DNA of 64,000 nucleotides, from positions 23,904,001 to 23,968,000 of the forward strand of contig NC_135359.1 of the NCBI RefSeq assembly GCF_051622035.1, read 5' to 3'. This stretch comes from Arctopsyche grandis (lineage: Eukaryota; Arthropoda; Insecta; Trichoptera; Hydropsychidae). The translations under genes were made by a program, and so were the position numbers. Positions 1 to 10,790 of this stretch are shown in pieces (position 1 is the stretch's first letter; the number at the start of each line of letters is the position of its first letter). The notes below the pieces were generated by a model that did no database searches, was not told the origin of the DNA, and was given only the letters and a program-made list of their open reading frames with translations.

Positions 1-65
1 TGCATAGCGTTGTAAGTATGTACCTTATTAATTGCACTGTCATTTGTACCGTCAGTTTCGTAAAT

Positions 66-1115
66 ATGGCAGACGAAGTGGATACGTCAACAACGAGTTT
101 TTCAAGAAAACCTGTTGCAAACAAACTCCAATGGAAAAAAACTATAAAAAAATTAACAGAAACAGCGGATTATCTTATACGAATTCGAAAAATATAGTGG
201 TATCAGAAAAAAATGAACCAAAAGAGATGTATTGAGAAAAAGTAGCCTGATACCATGATCTGTTGTGAGATTTATTGCTGTTAGACTTTTTTTAGGTATC
301 TTGTAAATGCCAGTTCTCCTGCAAATGCTTAACTTTGGAATGCCGTAAACGACTATTTCAGTACTTTTGGGCAGCAAGCTTACCTAAAAAATCTAATCCG
401 GTCTTGTCTCATAAAAAGAAGAAGGCATGGGAATTACGATGAAGCAGCGAACAGTCGACGACAACACACTTTTAAATTCGTTTTAATAATTAGAGGCAAG
501 TCTGAAGTTCAGGTAAGTCAATATTTATTTGTGTATCAAACAGTTTGTTCCTCAATTTTCTGCTATCTATTGTATTTATTATTTTCATTACAGGTATGTA
601 AGAAGATATTTTGCGAAACGTTTGGTATCACTCAACGCCGTGTGCAGCTTTTGTCTGAGAAAATAAGTGTTTGCACAAATCCTGTTTGTACAAATTTTTC
701 ACGTGTAATGAGATAGAATATACAAACCAAAACTGGTCCTGTGGTTTGATAAGTGTGCAGGCCAAAACAAAAACCAGGCCATACTTTCAATGCTTCTAAT
801 TCTAGTTGCCAAAAAGATACTTTTCGGAAATCATTCATAAATTTCCCGCGAAAGTCTGATTGAGACTATACGATTTTTGAGAAGCAGAAAAGACGTGCAG
901 CTCCTATTGTTCCGGCAGACTTAATTGCAAATGCTGAATAGAAATATCGATTCTTGGTAATGAGTCCTACGGCATTCTTTAACTGGATGAATATTGCTAA
1001 AAAAATGATTAACATCAACAGCTGATAATATCTTCAGCCGTCATGAGCAAACAACAAGGCTTGTAGTGAAATGAGCCCATGGCTTACAACTTCATTGCTG
1101 CAACCAGAGGTCAAT
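66..1115 (+). pseudogene. Decayed copy of a multicopy insect transposase-like gene
   Basis: Pieces in shifting frames line up in the order expected for a large insect-wide family of uncharacterised proteins that behave like transposases. First comes a start at 66 (MADEVDTSTTSFSRKP), then an SGxSYTNSKN-VVS segment near 165-200 and a Cys-rich stretch (CKCQFSC, about 305-335). Next are QVCKKIFCETFGITQRRVQL (about 592-650), the signature DKCAGQNKNQ (about 748-777), an EKQKRRAAPIVPADLIANAE piece (about 880-940) and YRFLVMSPTAFFNWM (about 945-995). Several frameshifts and stops separate the pieces, so no product is expected. Family recognition is from memory of conserved motifs (D-x-C-x-GQN-K-N); whether the family uses DDE chemistry is an inference. 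Confidence 0.6.
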
Positions 1116-1940
1116 AAGTAGTTTTTTTTGTTTTTTTGTATGTTTTCATTTTTAATATACTTTATTTAATTGACAATGAGTTTTATTTTGTTTAAAATAA
1201 TTTCAAATTTTGTCAAAGATAGGTATGGTTTAGTTTGTACATTATTTTTAGTACACGGTCCTCGAGGGACTATGGCACACGGACAACGCTATAGAAGTTG
1301 TCCATTTATTATTATGAATCGTCCCACTAACCATTCTGTTGTGCAAGTAAAGTAGTACATTCAACATTATGAAATGTAAAAATAATGGCAATTAAACGCT
1401 TAATTATTTTTATTTATTTTTTATTATATCTAAGATTTATTGGATGCTCAATGAATGATTATATTACCTCACAAAAGAATTATAGTTTAGTATTAAATAT
1501 CGCAAGAATGAATTTATACATTATTTATTAATTAAACAGTTTTAAATCTCTCCTGAAAAACTAAACTGCACTCGAAACGTTATGGTTTGGACCCTATAAT
1601 TATTTAGTACTAAAAAAATATTAATATATATTAAAAAGTGACATCTATTGGTAAATATATATTTTGAAGTACACGTTTAGTTCGTAAATGTTTTAATAAA
1701 ATTCTAAAGATGTCGCTATAAATTACAATTTAAATTCACAACAATTATTATGAATGATAAAATATTATACATATATTTTATTCTATTATTTCAAATTAAT
1801 TTAAATATTTTTAAAATTTCAATCAGAATTCTTAATAATATGTCCGATTGTAAAATTATAAAACTTTTTATAGATACACACATATTACCAAAAATATAAA
1901 TTTTCCTAACATTTGTATTAGTAAAAAGTTGATATAGATT
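1116..1940. other. AT-rich stretch, nothing recognised
   Basis: Very AT-rich sequence with poly-A/T runs. The short frame at 1170-1355 is not recognisable. The 3' end of the transposase-like element upstream may lie in the first 250 bases, but I see no terminal repeat. Confidence 0.4.
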
Positions 1941-2700
1941 AGAATTGAATTCCGAACTGTTTTCAAATGACCGTCAACATCCCAAGCATGGTGAGCAAAT
2001 TTCGAATTATCCCTTTCAGCATCTGACCCGACCGTTGAGAGCCAATCCATTCGATCATCACGAATTCAACCGAGTCGGAACAAGCACACTTGATGACCTA
2101 TTTCTCAAGCTCGTGCAATATTTTTCACCCCCGCCGGCTCTCGACTATCATTTTATTCGGAGCACATCCGCCGAAACGCTCATGGCAACATAATATTTGG
2201 GCCAGTCGCGTACGGCGCGAATACACGATGATAAATGGCAAATGGTCCATGCGTGATGCCGCGAAACGAGGATGGGGATCTCGACGAAAGTCGCACACGC
2301 TCACGCACCGGACAATTTACCACACAGAGCATGGGTAACGAGAGGCAAAGTGGTCCAGGGTTAAATATCGACACGATTGTGCGAAATACTAACGCCGACG
2401 TGAGGTATTGAGAGGACGACTATTAGTCAGCAGGTGCGTTCAACCTTTTCGCGGGCGAAAATCCGACATCACGGCGGGTATTATGATTAACGCGCGCCCG
2501 TGGCCGCAGGTACCTGATCCAGTGATCCTGGATGGCGGTTAGGAGTGTTCCCGAGGATCCAGTACCGGGGATAAAGGCGGCAAGTTTCCTTTTTCCTGGC
2601 CATAACTCTTTTTTATTGCGGCGGGAAGCCACCGCCCCCAGGTGAAGTGGCCGCACTCCCGGTTGATGTTATCATAAAGCCGCAGACGAGCTCTCCTCTC
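1941..2700. other. GC-richer noncoding block, possible regulatory DNA
   Basis: Base composition rises sharply against flanks and repeats are absent. Six overlapping short frames exist on both strands but none shows a recognisable domain, a convincing start or splice context. A conserved noncoding element of the Pitx domain is one explanation; composition is the only evidence. Confidence 0.3.
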
Positions 2701-3083
2701 CTCTCGCAGACATACTTTTAAGAACTACAGGAAACTACCGTTTAAGGGCTCCAGACCTCCGTTATATATTATGGATATATGTATGTATGTACGTATGTGG
2801 TTGCTGAAAAAATGTATCGAATTTCTTTTATCAACTTGCGTACATACATATATCGTTATCATTTCTTAACCGTATCCTTATTACTTTTAAAACAATATTA
2901 TCTGTACTACGTGCGTACTTACGAATGTTTGAGGAAAAATTCAAACGACTTACAATAAACATTGAATATACAGTACTGTTTAGTATCAAGGATTTCGCAA
3001 AGATGATATGAATAATTTGTCGTACAATTTTATTTCTATTTAAACGTATATGTTTGGAATTAGAAACCAATGATATTATATAA
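2701..3083. other. AT-rich spacer with TATG/ACGT tract
   Basis: Contains the short tandem run near 2775-2800 (ATATGTATGTATGTACG). No gene or transposon end recognised. Confidence 0.4.
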
Positions 3084-3221
3084 CCTTTTGAATGCTGACC
3101 AACGCCGATCAGCGTTTTTCCAATAATTCCACGGAACTGAAAAACGCCAATGAGCTTTGTTTTTTTAGAGTGTTGTTTAAAAAATAAACAAGAATACTAA
3201 GCCTTTCCAGGTAGCATTGAA

Positions 3222-3503
3222 AAATAAAACTACTACTTCCGGTTCAGATAAAAATATTTCAAAAATATAAGGTTATAGATATTATTATTTCTATTACATT
3301 TAAAAAAAATTTAATCCGATTCAGTTAGCGGTTTGGGAGATAATTGAATTCAAAAACTTAAAAAAAGAGGACACTTATAAGGGGAGGTACCATTTCCGGT
3401 CAACTTAAAAATTTGAAAAAAATTTTCGTCATGTCTATAAGAATTTCAGTACCCGATACCAAGTTTTGGTTCGATAGGACTAACGGTGTTCAAAAAATAC
3501 ACA

Positions 3504-3538
<35 letters not shown>

Positions 3539-3667
3539 TTTTTCTAGATCATGAAAACGTGATCAGTAATCGATTCTGAGTTCGAATCAGTCAAAATCTC
3601 GAGTTCGAATTTTCGCATGATCACAAAACTTCATCTATTGTTACTACGTACATAGATAAAGTAAAAA
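3222..3667 (+). mobile_element. ACTTCCGG/(CA)n repeat inserted in the piggyBac-type element
   Basis: This segment is absent from the inverted copy at about 15085-15095, where the flanks GTAGCATTGAAAAA and TGCATTGAAC lie side by side. It matches 50090-50605 closely, including ACTACTTCCGG, GGTACCATTTCCGG, a (CA)n run at 3499-3537, then TCTAGATCATGAAAACGTGA and a GATAAAGTAAAAA end. No reading frame is conserved, so it is nonautonomous. The class is unknown to me. Confidence 0.7.
3499..3537. repeat. (CA)n microsatellite inside the repeat
   Basis: ACACAGACACAC followed by pure CA units. The same position in the related copy at 50391-50473 has a longer CA run, so the microsatellite belongs to the mobile element and expands in place. 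Confidence 0.9.
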
Positions 3668-4213
3668 TTGCATTGAACATGAGTCGCGTAATCCGTGTCA
3701 ATTTTACACTGGAATTTCTGAATTTATATTAGCAGAATTTCTCGATGGAAATCCCTAACTGCTGAGTATTTTAGATTGTGACTTGGCATTTAGATTGTGA
3801 GCATTACATTTTAACAGCGGTGAAGAAGATGGAACTAGTTTTGGAGAGATACATTCATTAATAGACTTCTTTTGTTTATTTTATATTGTTGCAAGATATA
3901 TTAGAGAGTCTAAACTCACCTTTACAAAACTCGAATTCCTCGGCGGTAGTGATCAGGTCTGTATGGATTAGCTACATTTTTATACCTGCTGTCGATTGGA
4001 TTTCTAATTAATTATAGTTGGAAATGTTTGCGGAATTTTCTGCGTTGCGGGCTTTCAACAGAAAAGACGGCAGCACTCAAAGGGTTAAAGCACATATGTT
4101 TGTCGAAGATGTTTGCAATATCAATTATTTTGTTTTGATATCTTTACATTATGTAAGATTTTTTTTAAAGGAAAACTTTGCGTATATATCACAGATAGAT
4201 ATTAGATTTGATT

Positions 4214-4380
4214 AGCCCGCAGCATAGCTCAGTGGTTGCGTTGATTAGAGGTCACCAAGTTCGATCCCGTGAGCTGTTAACGATTGAAAATAATTTATTC
4301 CGAGTATAATCTCTCTTAGGCTTAGGCCATACTTGCCCGTGCCCTCAGGACGTCCCTGATTATGATTATAACAATATCTA
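4214..4380 (+). mobile_element. tRNA-derived SINE, short copy
   Basis: The head resembles a tRNA: AGCTCAGTGGTTGCG (A box) and GTTCGATCCCG (B box) about 45 bases apart. It is followed by the body ATTGAAAATAATTTATTCCG shared with other copies here. The body is shorter than in the neighbouring copy. Confidence 0.75.
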
Positions 4381-4446
4381 TATATAATACAATAACTTCT
4401 CTAAATATCATACAATTATGAATATTTAAACATTCGTATATTATAT

Positions 4447-4868
4447 GCCAGCAGCAAAGCTCGGTGGTTGCGCTAATTCTAACTACTGAGAGGTTGCCGG
4501 GTTCAATCCCGTGGGTTGATCTTGATTGAAAAGAATTTATTCCGAGTACAATCTGTCGTGCTGCTGGTCAGACTTGGATATTTGTGACTCCAAGTCGATT
4601 GTTTCCTATCAAAGTTTGCCAATTTATTTGATTTCATTATTGAAGCGGTTCCTCCATCAAATTGGCAAAAACCATCCTACCCACTCTGTCACCACTATTT
4701 GAATATGATTTCAAAAATTTATTATCTATAACATAGATGTATTGCTTATTTTCTTATATATATAGTATTTGTATTATGTTTATAAATATGTACATATGTC
4801 TGGTTACAGTGACGCATTAGAGTACTCTGTAATGTTACTGTGGCTAATTTGTAAATAAAATAAAACAA
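4447..4868 (+). mobile_element. tRNA-derived SINE, near full length
   Basis: The A box region is AGCTCGGTGGTTGCG and the B box GGGTTCAATCCCG. The body contains GACTTGGATATTTGTGACTCC and GCGGTTCCTCCATCAAATTGG, the same as the copies at 26531-26966, 29927-30230 and 60367-60760. The 3' end forms a hairpin (4804-4843) and closes with an AAATAAAATAAA tail. RNA polymerase III promoter boxes are internal; the element codes for no protein. Confidence 0.85.
4804..4843 (+). other. 3'-terminal hairpin of SINE
   Basis: CAGTGACGCATTAGAG pairs with CTCTGTAATGTTACTG around a TA loop. The inner arm GCATTA/TAATG is the same as in the LINE tails at 20936, 46232 and (minus strand) 13905, 16799 and 62053, whereas the outer stem differs. 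Confidence 0.7.
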
Positions 4869-5307
4869 AGAAACCTATTATTAGAAATAGTTGATATGTA
4901 GGTGTATTTAAACTAAAATTGAATTATGTATTTATAATTTAGATCGATTAAGACACAAATTGTAAGAAAATCTATTCAAATAATTACCTACTCATTATTG
5001 AATTGAATAATAAAAATATGGAATGACTTGATTTATCTTTATTTGTCTTCATTTTTCTATATAAAGTTTTAGAATTTACTATTAAAGATTATGTAACATT
5101 TTTTAATCAATACCATATGATTTATTATTTGCCTCCATTAAAAGTGTATATATGTATGTATTATTTTGAATAAAATTAAGTCATAAATTACATATATCAT
5201 TACATGTGTATTAATTATTTGAACAACACTATTCATAACATATTAAGCTGTTCATGATTTTATCGAGTTTAGATCTTATATAATAGTACGTTAAAAAAAT
5301 CACAATA
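4869..5307. other. AT-rich stretch, nothing recognised
   Basis: No open frame of note and no recognised repeat ends. Confidence 0.4.
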
Positions 5308-5586
5308 CAATATTTCATATTTGCTAGTGAAATAAGACCTCTTTTCTTCATTTCGAGAAATATTTTGCAATTCATCAAATATAATGTTTTGCGTTTAGCA
5401 ATATTTAAAAACATAGAAAAGCCTTGTAAAATACTGTTGGTCTGTAATACGTTTATTCTGCTTTTCCGAGATTTGGACATATCGAATTAATGGAAGTGAT
5501 AACAATTTGTGAGACTCAAACAGACATCGTGTTTTTGGAACTGAAAATTTGATTTCCGCCACTTTCAAATGTAACAGCTTATAATA
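5308..5586 (-). mobile_element. TIR MITE (family with TATATTTGAAAGTGGC ends), diverged copy
   Basis: Aligns on the minus strand with 42968-43296. Shared parts are the AAATATTTCTCGAAATGAAG segment, the TCTGTAATACGTTTATTCTGC segment and the terminal CCACTTTCAAATGTAACAG. The left end is eroded (CATATTTGCTAGTG). Confidence 0.55.
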
Positions 5587-5815
5587 TATATGTCAAATGA
5601 TACTCTCTTATATTAATTTGTGAAATTTTATTATTTTATATGAGGTATCAGTACTTACATACAGCAGTCGTACATTTAGCATAAAGCGTCGTATATTTCA
5701 GAGCAGTAAAGTTGCGATGTTTTTGTCATTTCTAGATTTTATTTTTATTTTATACCGTTGTTGGGTCTTAATAAAAAGGCCTCCGAATTGGGTTTTAATG
5801 TGGATCGGCGCTATT

Positions 5816-6100
5816 GTAAATTCGCATGGCAACATGGGTATTCCTGGGTCGGTCTCGACCCTTGCGGGTTGCAATTGGGTGCACGCGAAGGTTGCCATGG
5901 AGACGCAGCCAGACCCTCTCAGCTTCCTTCTTCGCTCCCTCTCATACCCTCCGCGGATCCTCCCCCTCCCGTCGAAGTCCCTCCCCCGCACCCCGTCCCC
6001 TTATTTACCTCGTCCTTTGTACAATCGTGGTTCTGAAGCGCCATTTTGTCCCTCAGTAGGGCGGACTCATCCCTCAGGGGTGTCCCGGTCGTAATTTACA
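5816..6100. promoter_or_regulatory. GC-richer block with an RFX X-box-like site
   Basis: A compositional island in AT-rich flanks. GTTGCCATGGAGAC at 5891-5904 resembles the RFX X-box (GTTRCC, short spacer, RGYAAC), and a related half site GCATGGCAAC lies at 5826-5835. Overlapping frames up to 125 codons exist on the plus strand, but they end in proline/serine low complexity and show no domain, so I do not call a gene. Confidence 0.35.
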
Positions 6101-6640
6101 TCGCGCACAAAATCATACAGGAAAATTGAAAGAAAATTACCCGCGCAGTACATTTTCATTTGAAAAAAATCCCTTTACAACACAAAGCTCTATCGACGTT
6201 TTTTTAGTTCTACAATTCATTAGTATCTAGGAAGTAATTATGTCTAAAACAAATCCCAGTAAAATTGCCTTTTATAAAATAATCAAAAACTGACGTAAAA
6301 TGGAATGGATATAGTCGTAAAAATAATTCGAGAAGCATCCATAGAGACCTTCATTACATACTATTAGCATTTTCATGATATTTGGAAAAACATCACCTCT
6401 TTAATATTAAAATACTGCCAGGAAATATATCCAACTACCCACATAGATCTTGCTCTTCATTAAATATAGTCCCTGTCCAAATTGAGTCATATTTTTACTC
6501 CTTGCATTCATCTACGTAGATCTTTATTATTGTAACTTCTTCATTTATCCAATTCCTGAATCTCCTCTCATGATTATTTTATTGATTGTATTTGAAACTA
6601 TTTTGAGTTCAATATTGTTTTTATAGTGTTGTTGACTATA
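6101..6640. other. AT-rich stretch, nothing recognised
   Basis: No gene or repeat end recognised. Confidence 0.4.
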
Positions 6641-7310
6641 TGTATTTTTCTGTTATTTTATAAAAGTATTCAATATTTGTGTGTTTTATGCCTGATACCA
6701 TTTCATTGGATGATAAAACAGTAGAAGTAGTGAGTAATTTTTTTATATTTAGGTCAAATAATAGACATGTCCGGTAGTAAAAAAGATGACATAAAGACAC
6801 GTATGAAATTAGGATGGAGTGCATTTGAGTGAATGAACGCCGTTTTCATATAAAAATGTCTCTTTACCTAAAGAAAAAGGTCTTTGATCAATGTGTTTTG
6901 CTAGTGATAACGTATGCTTGTGAAACTTGAACATTGAACGCCAAAATGTTACACAAATTTCAATGCACGGCATAAAAAGGAGACATAGGAAACAGAATAC
7001 GTGGGTGAGAAGTATGACAAAGGTGGTTAATGGTTAGAGTAAAGAAACTTAAATGGAAATGGGTGGGTCACGTAGCTAGAAGAACGGATGTTAGATGGAT
7101 GAAAGAAGTGCCCGAATGGTACCCGAGAGAATTGTAAGAAGGTACAATGAAGGCTACAAGGGAGATGGGTGAATGAAATCAGAAAAATGTGTGAGATGAA
7201 ATGGATGCGAATTTCTCAAAAGAGAGACGAAAGAAAGCGTGTTAGAGAGGTTTTTATCCAGCTGTGGGTGGCGAATGGCTGTAAATGATGATGGTGATGA
7301 TGATGATATA
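6640..7310 (+). pseudogene. RTE-like LINE remnant, reverse transcriptase C-terminus
   Basis: Broken frames spell the usual end of an RTE-type polyprotein: VEVV, RMKLGWSAF, LKKKVFDQCVLLVITYACET, KLKWKWVGHVARRTD, WMKEVPEWYPREL, then RDERKRVREVFIQLWVANGC. It closes with an ATG-rich tail (GATGATGGTGATGATGATGA, about 7287-7306), typical of short RTE 3' ends. Stops and frameshifts make it inactive. Comparable pieces lie at 7380, 15405, 16310, 25262 (minus), 26398-27460 (minus), 53505 and 60300-60985. Confidence 0.75.
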
Positions 7311-7379
7311 GTCAATGAAGAAATAACCTTTTTTAAAGTATCCTATGGAAATCTGCAAATAGCAGTCAATTTGTAAATG

Positions 7380-7625
7380 GTAGTGGATATATGTAGTGGA
7401 GAGAGTGATGTGATTTAAATGGCAATGGGTCTCGTACCTAGGAGAATGAATAAAAAGTAAACAAAGGAAGTGCTGTAATGGTACCCGAGAGAATGTCAAA
7501 GCGTGAAAGGAAAGACGCAAGGAAGATGGTTGGATGAAATTAGAAAAAAATGTGCCGGATGCGATGGACGAGAGTTGCGCAAAATATGATGAATGGAAAC
7601 GTGTTGAAGAGGATAATGAATAGTA
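7380..7625 (+). pseudogene. RTE-like LINE remnant, second fragment
   Basis: Repeats the terminal part of the preceding element: a WHRSRT-like stretch, EVLxWYPRECQ and RWLDEIRKKC, followed by a DExKRVExD-like end. Stops are frequent. It is probably a separate, more decayed insertion. Confidence 0.6.
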
Positions 7626-7734
7626 AAAATGATTATATAAATAAAAATAAGGAAGAAGTGTTTTTAGTTACTCTAAGCAGTATTTAATTTGAAAAGATTG
7701 AGTAAATTTTGTATATGAGCAGATATTTTCGACA

Positions 7735-7919
7735 TCTTAATATATAATTTCCAAAGAGACTGTATTTATGTAAGTTTTGGTTCGTAGAATCCGTGACGTT
7801 AAATTTAATAAAAAAACAAAACTATTCAAATAAATTTAATAAAATGTTTACTATTAAGATCAGCCATGTTTAAGTGGTTTATATTACAAATACCGATCGA
7901 AGCCGGATAAAACAACTAG
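7735..7919 (+). mobile_element. Short Helitron-like element, copy a
   Basis: Begins TCTTAATATATAATTTCC and ends AAAACAACTAG, lying between an A (7734) and a T (7920), as Helitrons do. A short GC hairpin region (CCGATCGAAGCCGG) precedes the CTAG. Three further copies share both ends (21954, 25523, 61563). 185 bp, noncoding. Confidence 0.65.
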
Positions 7920-8379
7920 TATTTATTAAAAGAGCATTCAGTTTGTAACGTTAATTGAGTATTTTTCCAACAAGTTTATGAACTGAGCAATTTCATGAAT
8001 TGGGCGTATGATACATACATTAGTGTAATACAAAAATGAGTACTGTGAAATATTAATTTTGTAGAAAATAAATTCATGACATTAAAATCAAGCTGTGTCG
8101 TCGAAAATCGAACTCTTTACATTATCAATCCGTAAAATAACAATTTATGTGCTAAATAGTTAAAGGCGAAAAATTGGTTTGCTGAAGTGAGTTTACACAG
8201 TCTTAGGGAGGCGCACCGCGAAGAAATTGATTGTGGAACATTAAAAATACCATTAAAAAGAATAAAGTGAATGGGGGCGAGGGTGCTTCCACTGGAAAAT
8301 AGCACAAATTTACTTTAACGAAGCTTGAAAAATTGGTCGTACATATCACGAGCCGTAGAAAAATCAATAGTGATGCACC
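7920..8379. other. AT-rich stretch, nothing recognised
   Basis: No convincing frame. The minus-strand frame at 8203-8529 has no recognisable domain. Confidence 0.35.
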
Positions 8380-8735
8380 GTCTAATTGAATCCATTTCGT
8401 GCGTTCGAGATATCTGCTCGAATGGGGGGTGCGCATCCGGCAACTTTTCATTTTAACCCTTTCGGCTCGGGCGAGCTTCCGGAGGTTTGGCGGTGTCTCA
8501 AGCCCGCGAGCGCAAAGCTCCCGGATCATTACGCGAAGCCCCCCGACTCAATCGCACTCGGAGAACAGTCTATTTTTTGCGTCGGAATCCCGCCGAATCC
8601 GCCGCAAATCTGTAAATGCTGATTTGATGATGATGCAGGTGAGACGGTGCATTCAAATATCGCACGGGTGAAGGCGAATTTCAACAAGTTTTCGAGCGTC
8701 TTCTCCTCCTTCCGGAAAAGCCATTCCAAAGTTGA
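8380..8735. other. GC-richer noncoding block, possible regulatory DNA
   Basis: A compositional island free of repeats. Three overlapping short frames on both strands, none recognisable. Confidence 0.3.
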
Positions 8736-8837
8736 ATCAAACGTGTGAAAGTATCCGTTTGGGATTTTTCAATGGGGTATTAAATTCATTATGCTATTTT
8801 CCGGTTTGCTTCACACTGGTAAAAATTGTATATTTTA

Positions 8838-8905
8838 CAGTCCAAGTGTTCACTCCGGTTCATTCATGAACACCTTAGTTGGTTCATACGCAAAATACTG
8901 GTGTT
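8838..8905 (-). repeat. Fragment of GTTCATGCA-type repeat
   Basis: CAGTCCAAGTGTTCAC followed by GTTCATTCATGAACAC resembles the start of the repeat at 19243-19420 (CAGTCCTAGTGTACAT, GTTCATTCATAAACAT). Diverged. Confidence 0.4.
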
Positions 8906-8948
8906 AGTTGTGCTGAAAGTCAAAAGCTATTTTCAAATAGATTCACTA

Positions 8949-9263
8949 GCAGTCTCCGCGATGAGCCAGAATGTTAAATTACAGAAAACGCAAATATCGG
9001 AAGGCAAAGATCGAAAATCGAAATATCTTAAGTCGAAAGATAAAAAAAAGGGTGCATGGTAAACGGTATATACTCACTTAATTTGCGTGAGCAGGATACA
9101 ACAAGAACAAGAGGAACAGGCTTTTCCTCCCGTATTAATGTGCGCGCGCAGAATACGGGAGGAAAAGCCTGTTCGGGAAGGAAAAGATCTTTCGATTTTC
9201 GATCTTTGCCTTCCGATATTTGTGTTTTCTGTAATTAAACATTCTGGCTCGTCACGTAGACCC
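8949..9263. mobile_element. Palindromic foldback element, copy i
   Basis: Almost the whole element is an inverted repeat. The left arm AGTCTCCGCGATGAGCCAGA pairs with the right TCTGGCTCGTCACGTAGAC; the inner arm GGAACAGGCTTTTCCTCCC pairs with CGGGAGGAAAAGCCTGTTC. Flanks ATTCACTA (8941-8948) and ATTCACCA (9264-9271) are a near-perfect 8-bp target duplication. The right arm has lost part of the segment carried by the left arm. Copies ii (11883) and iii (33880) share the arms. Confidence 0.75.
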
Positions 9264-9442
9264 ATTCACCAGGTATCGCATGAAATTTTTAGTCAAAACT
9301 TTTCAGCTGTCAAAATCTTTGTGATGTCAAAAAGTATTTATAGAGGAAATCTTATAGTAACTACATTACAACGTCTCTATAATTCCCCTGTCAGCCAAAT
9401 TTAAAATATTACAACCCAGGGTAATCATAAATACATAGCAAA

Positions 9443-9603
9443 TGAGACAAATGATTGAAAATACTTTAATTTATGCCTAATAGTTTGTGCATGAACATGC
9501 TAGTCAATTTGTCAATTTGTTTTTTTTTTGTCTACACTATAACTGGCCAGATTGGTTCGTGTATAAACAAACTAGTATGTCCATGAACGAACGAAATATA
9601 CAT
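9443..9603 (+). repeat. GTTCATGCA-type repeat, plus orientation
   Basis: Matches the reverse complement of 19243-19420: ATTTATGCCTAATAG, GTGCATGAACA, TTTGTCAATTTGTTT, TTCGTGTATAA-ACTAGTATG. Likely a MITE; termini not resolved. Confidence 0.55.
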
Positions 9604-9929
9604 ACATATATACCTAAAGATATCAAGGAATATATAGAAGATATGTAGCTAAAAAATATAGCTAGGAGTTCGTATTTTTTCTCCAACTTTCCGACAACTT
9701 GGTTTCCGGCGTTTAGTACGGCTAAAAATCGAAAGACAAATCGTTCGAATTGACAATGCGTGAAAAAGTCTAGGTGGGGTAGGCAGGGGGTGTCGGTAAT
9801 TATTGTCAAACACCGTCGGCAAGTTTGTCTTGGCCCATTGATTTGAATAGCGAAGTTTCGCCAATAATCCCTGGTGGAGCCTGGGGGCTTAACTGTAATC
9901 GAATAATTACAATCCGCAAGAAATGGAAA
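9604..9929. other. Unassigned sequence
   Basis: Overlaps a 150-codon minus-strand frame (9537-9989) whose translation has no recognisable domain, and whose end lies in the repeat at 9443-9603. I do not call it a gene. Confidence 0.3.
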
Positions 9930-10150
9930 TCTTCCGGTTAAGTGCGGCCCGGTGCGCCCGCCGCTCCTCAAACTCTGCGAATTTCGCACAGAGGGCCCGC
10001 GGGGAGGGCCCGAGGGGTTGGAGGGGAATGGGGGCCCCGGAACCGGGAGGGAGGACTCCGGGACAGATATTTGTGTAAAGGCAGAACACGCGGTGCCGCC
10101 CGGAGAGCCCTTAATGCCTCAGAGGTGGAATAAGGCAAGTTAATTATGTG
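9930..10150. other. GC-rich block, possible regulatory DNA
   Basis: Strongly GC-rich (GGGCCC and CGGGGAGGGCCC runs) in AT-rich surroundings. Frames are open on both strands but compositionally driven. Confidence 0.3.
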
Positions 10151-10439
10151 AATGGCAACGGAAGAGAACAAGCTGCCGGATCGGAGAAAGGGCCGAACTC
10201 GGTCTATATCTATTATATCTATTTATATCGACAAAACACGCACATACATATACATACATACATATAAACGTAACAGCATTTATTTACTTGATTTATATAT
10301 ATTTACATTATCTTTTTTTAGGATCACAATATCTTTACATTTCTTTTTTTTTAACATGCATTCAGGATTATTTGAAAACGAAAAATAATAATAAAATCAT
10401 TTTCATTTTTGTTTTCAAAAATGAAACACGATAAGGACA

Positions 10440-10790
10440 CGATTCCATCTATAAATTATTTATTTTTATTTTATTTTACTTTTTCTTTTTCTATTTCTTT
10501 CTCCTTATGTATATTTTTAGGTACTATTTTTTTTGTTCATTGTGAAACTAAGAATAGGATTTGAGGATTTTATTTATTTGATTTTTACAACTTTGTTTAT
10601 TTATTCTTTTTCTTATGTATTATTTTTCTTTTGTTTTCTGTTTCTTTATTTTTATTTTTTCATTTTATCATGTTTTTCTGCCTTTGCATTTTTGCCTTTT
10701 TTTTTTATTTTTTTTTTGTTTTTTTTTTTTAGGTTCTTCCTGTAATGCCACAATGGTCCAAAACTAACCATAAATAAATGAATGTCTGTC
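10440..10790 (+). mobile_element. 3' UTR of hairpin-tailed Jockey-like LINE
   Basis: T-rich 3' UTR matching the reverse complement of 13870-14280 (shared ATTTTATTTTACTTTTTCTT, TTTTCTGCCTTTGC). It ends GGTTCTTCCTGTAATGCCAC AATGG and an AAATAAAT tail. The left half of the usual terminal hairpin is missing; a poly-T run sits in its place. Confidence 0.65.

Larger units (their letters stand above)
3084..4084 (+). mobile_element. piggyBac-type nonautonomous element, interrupted by a second repeat
   Basis: The left end reads CCTTTTGAATGCTGACC after a TTAA-like ATAA (3080-3083). The right end reads GCAGCACTCAAAGGG followed by TTAA at 4085-4088. The two ends are inverted repeats (CCCTTTGARTGCTG), and CCC ends plus TTAA target duplication are the piggyBac hallmark. 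A second copy lies inverted at 14627-15212. That copy lacks the 3222-3667 segment, so the element proper is about 560-590 bp and this copy was hit by another insertion. No transposase frame survives. Homology to the other copy continues about 115 bp beyond the right TTAA. Confidence 0.7.

Noticed and set aside
3499..3537. CRISPR-like array or regulatory satellite
   Set aside because: Plain CA microsatellite belonging to a mobile element; animal genomic context.
5717..6094. 125-codon frame as a gene
   Set aside because: Proline/serine low complexity in a GC-rich island, with equally long frames in the other phases.
9537..9989. 150-codon minus-strand frame
   Set aside because: Its C-terminal part lies in a dispersed repeat (9443-9603) and the rest matches no known domain.
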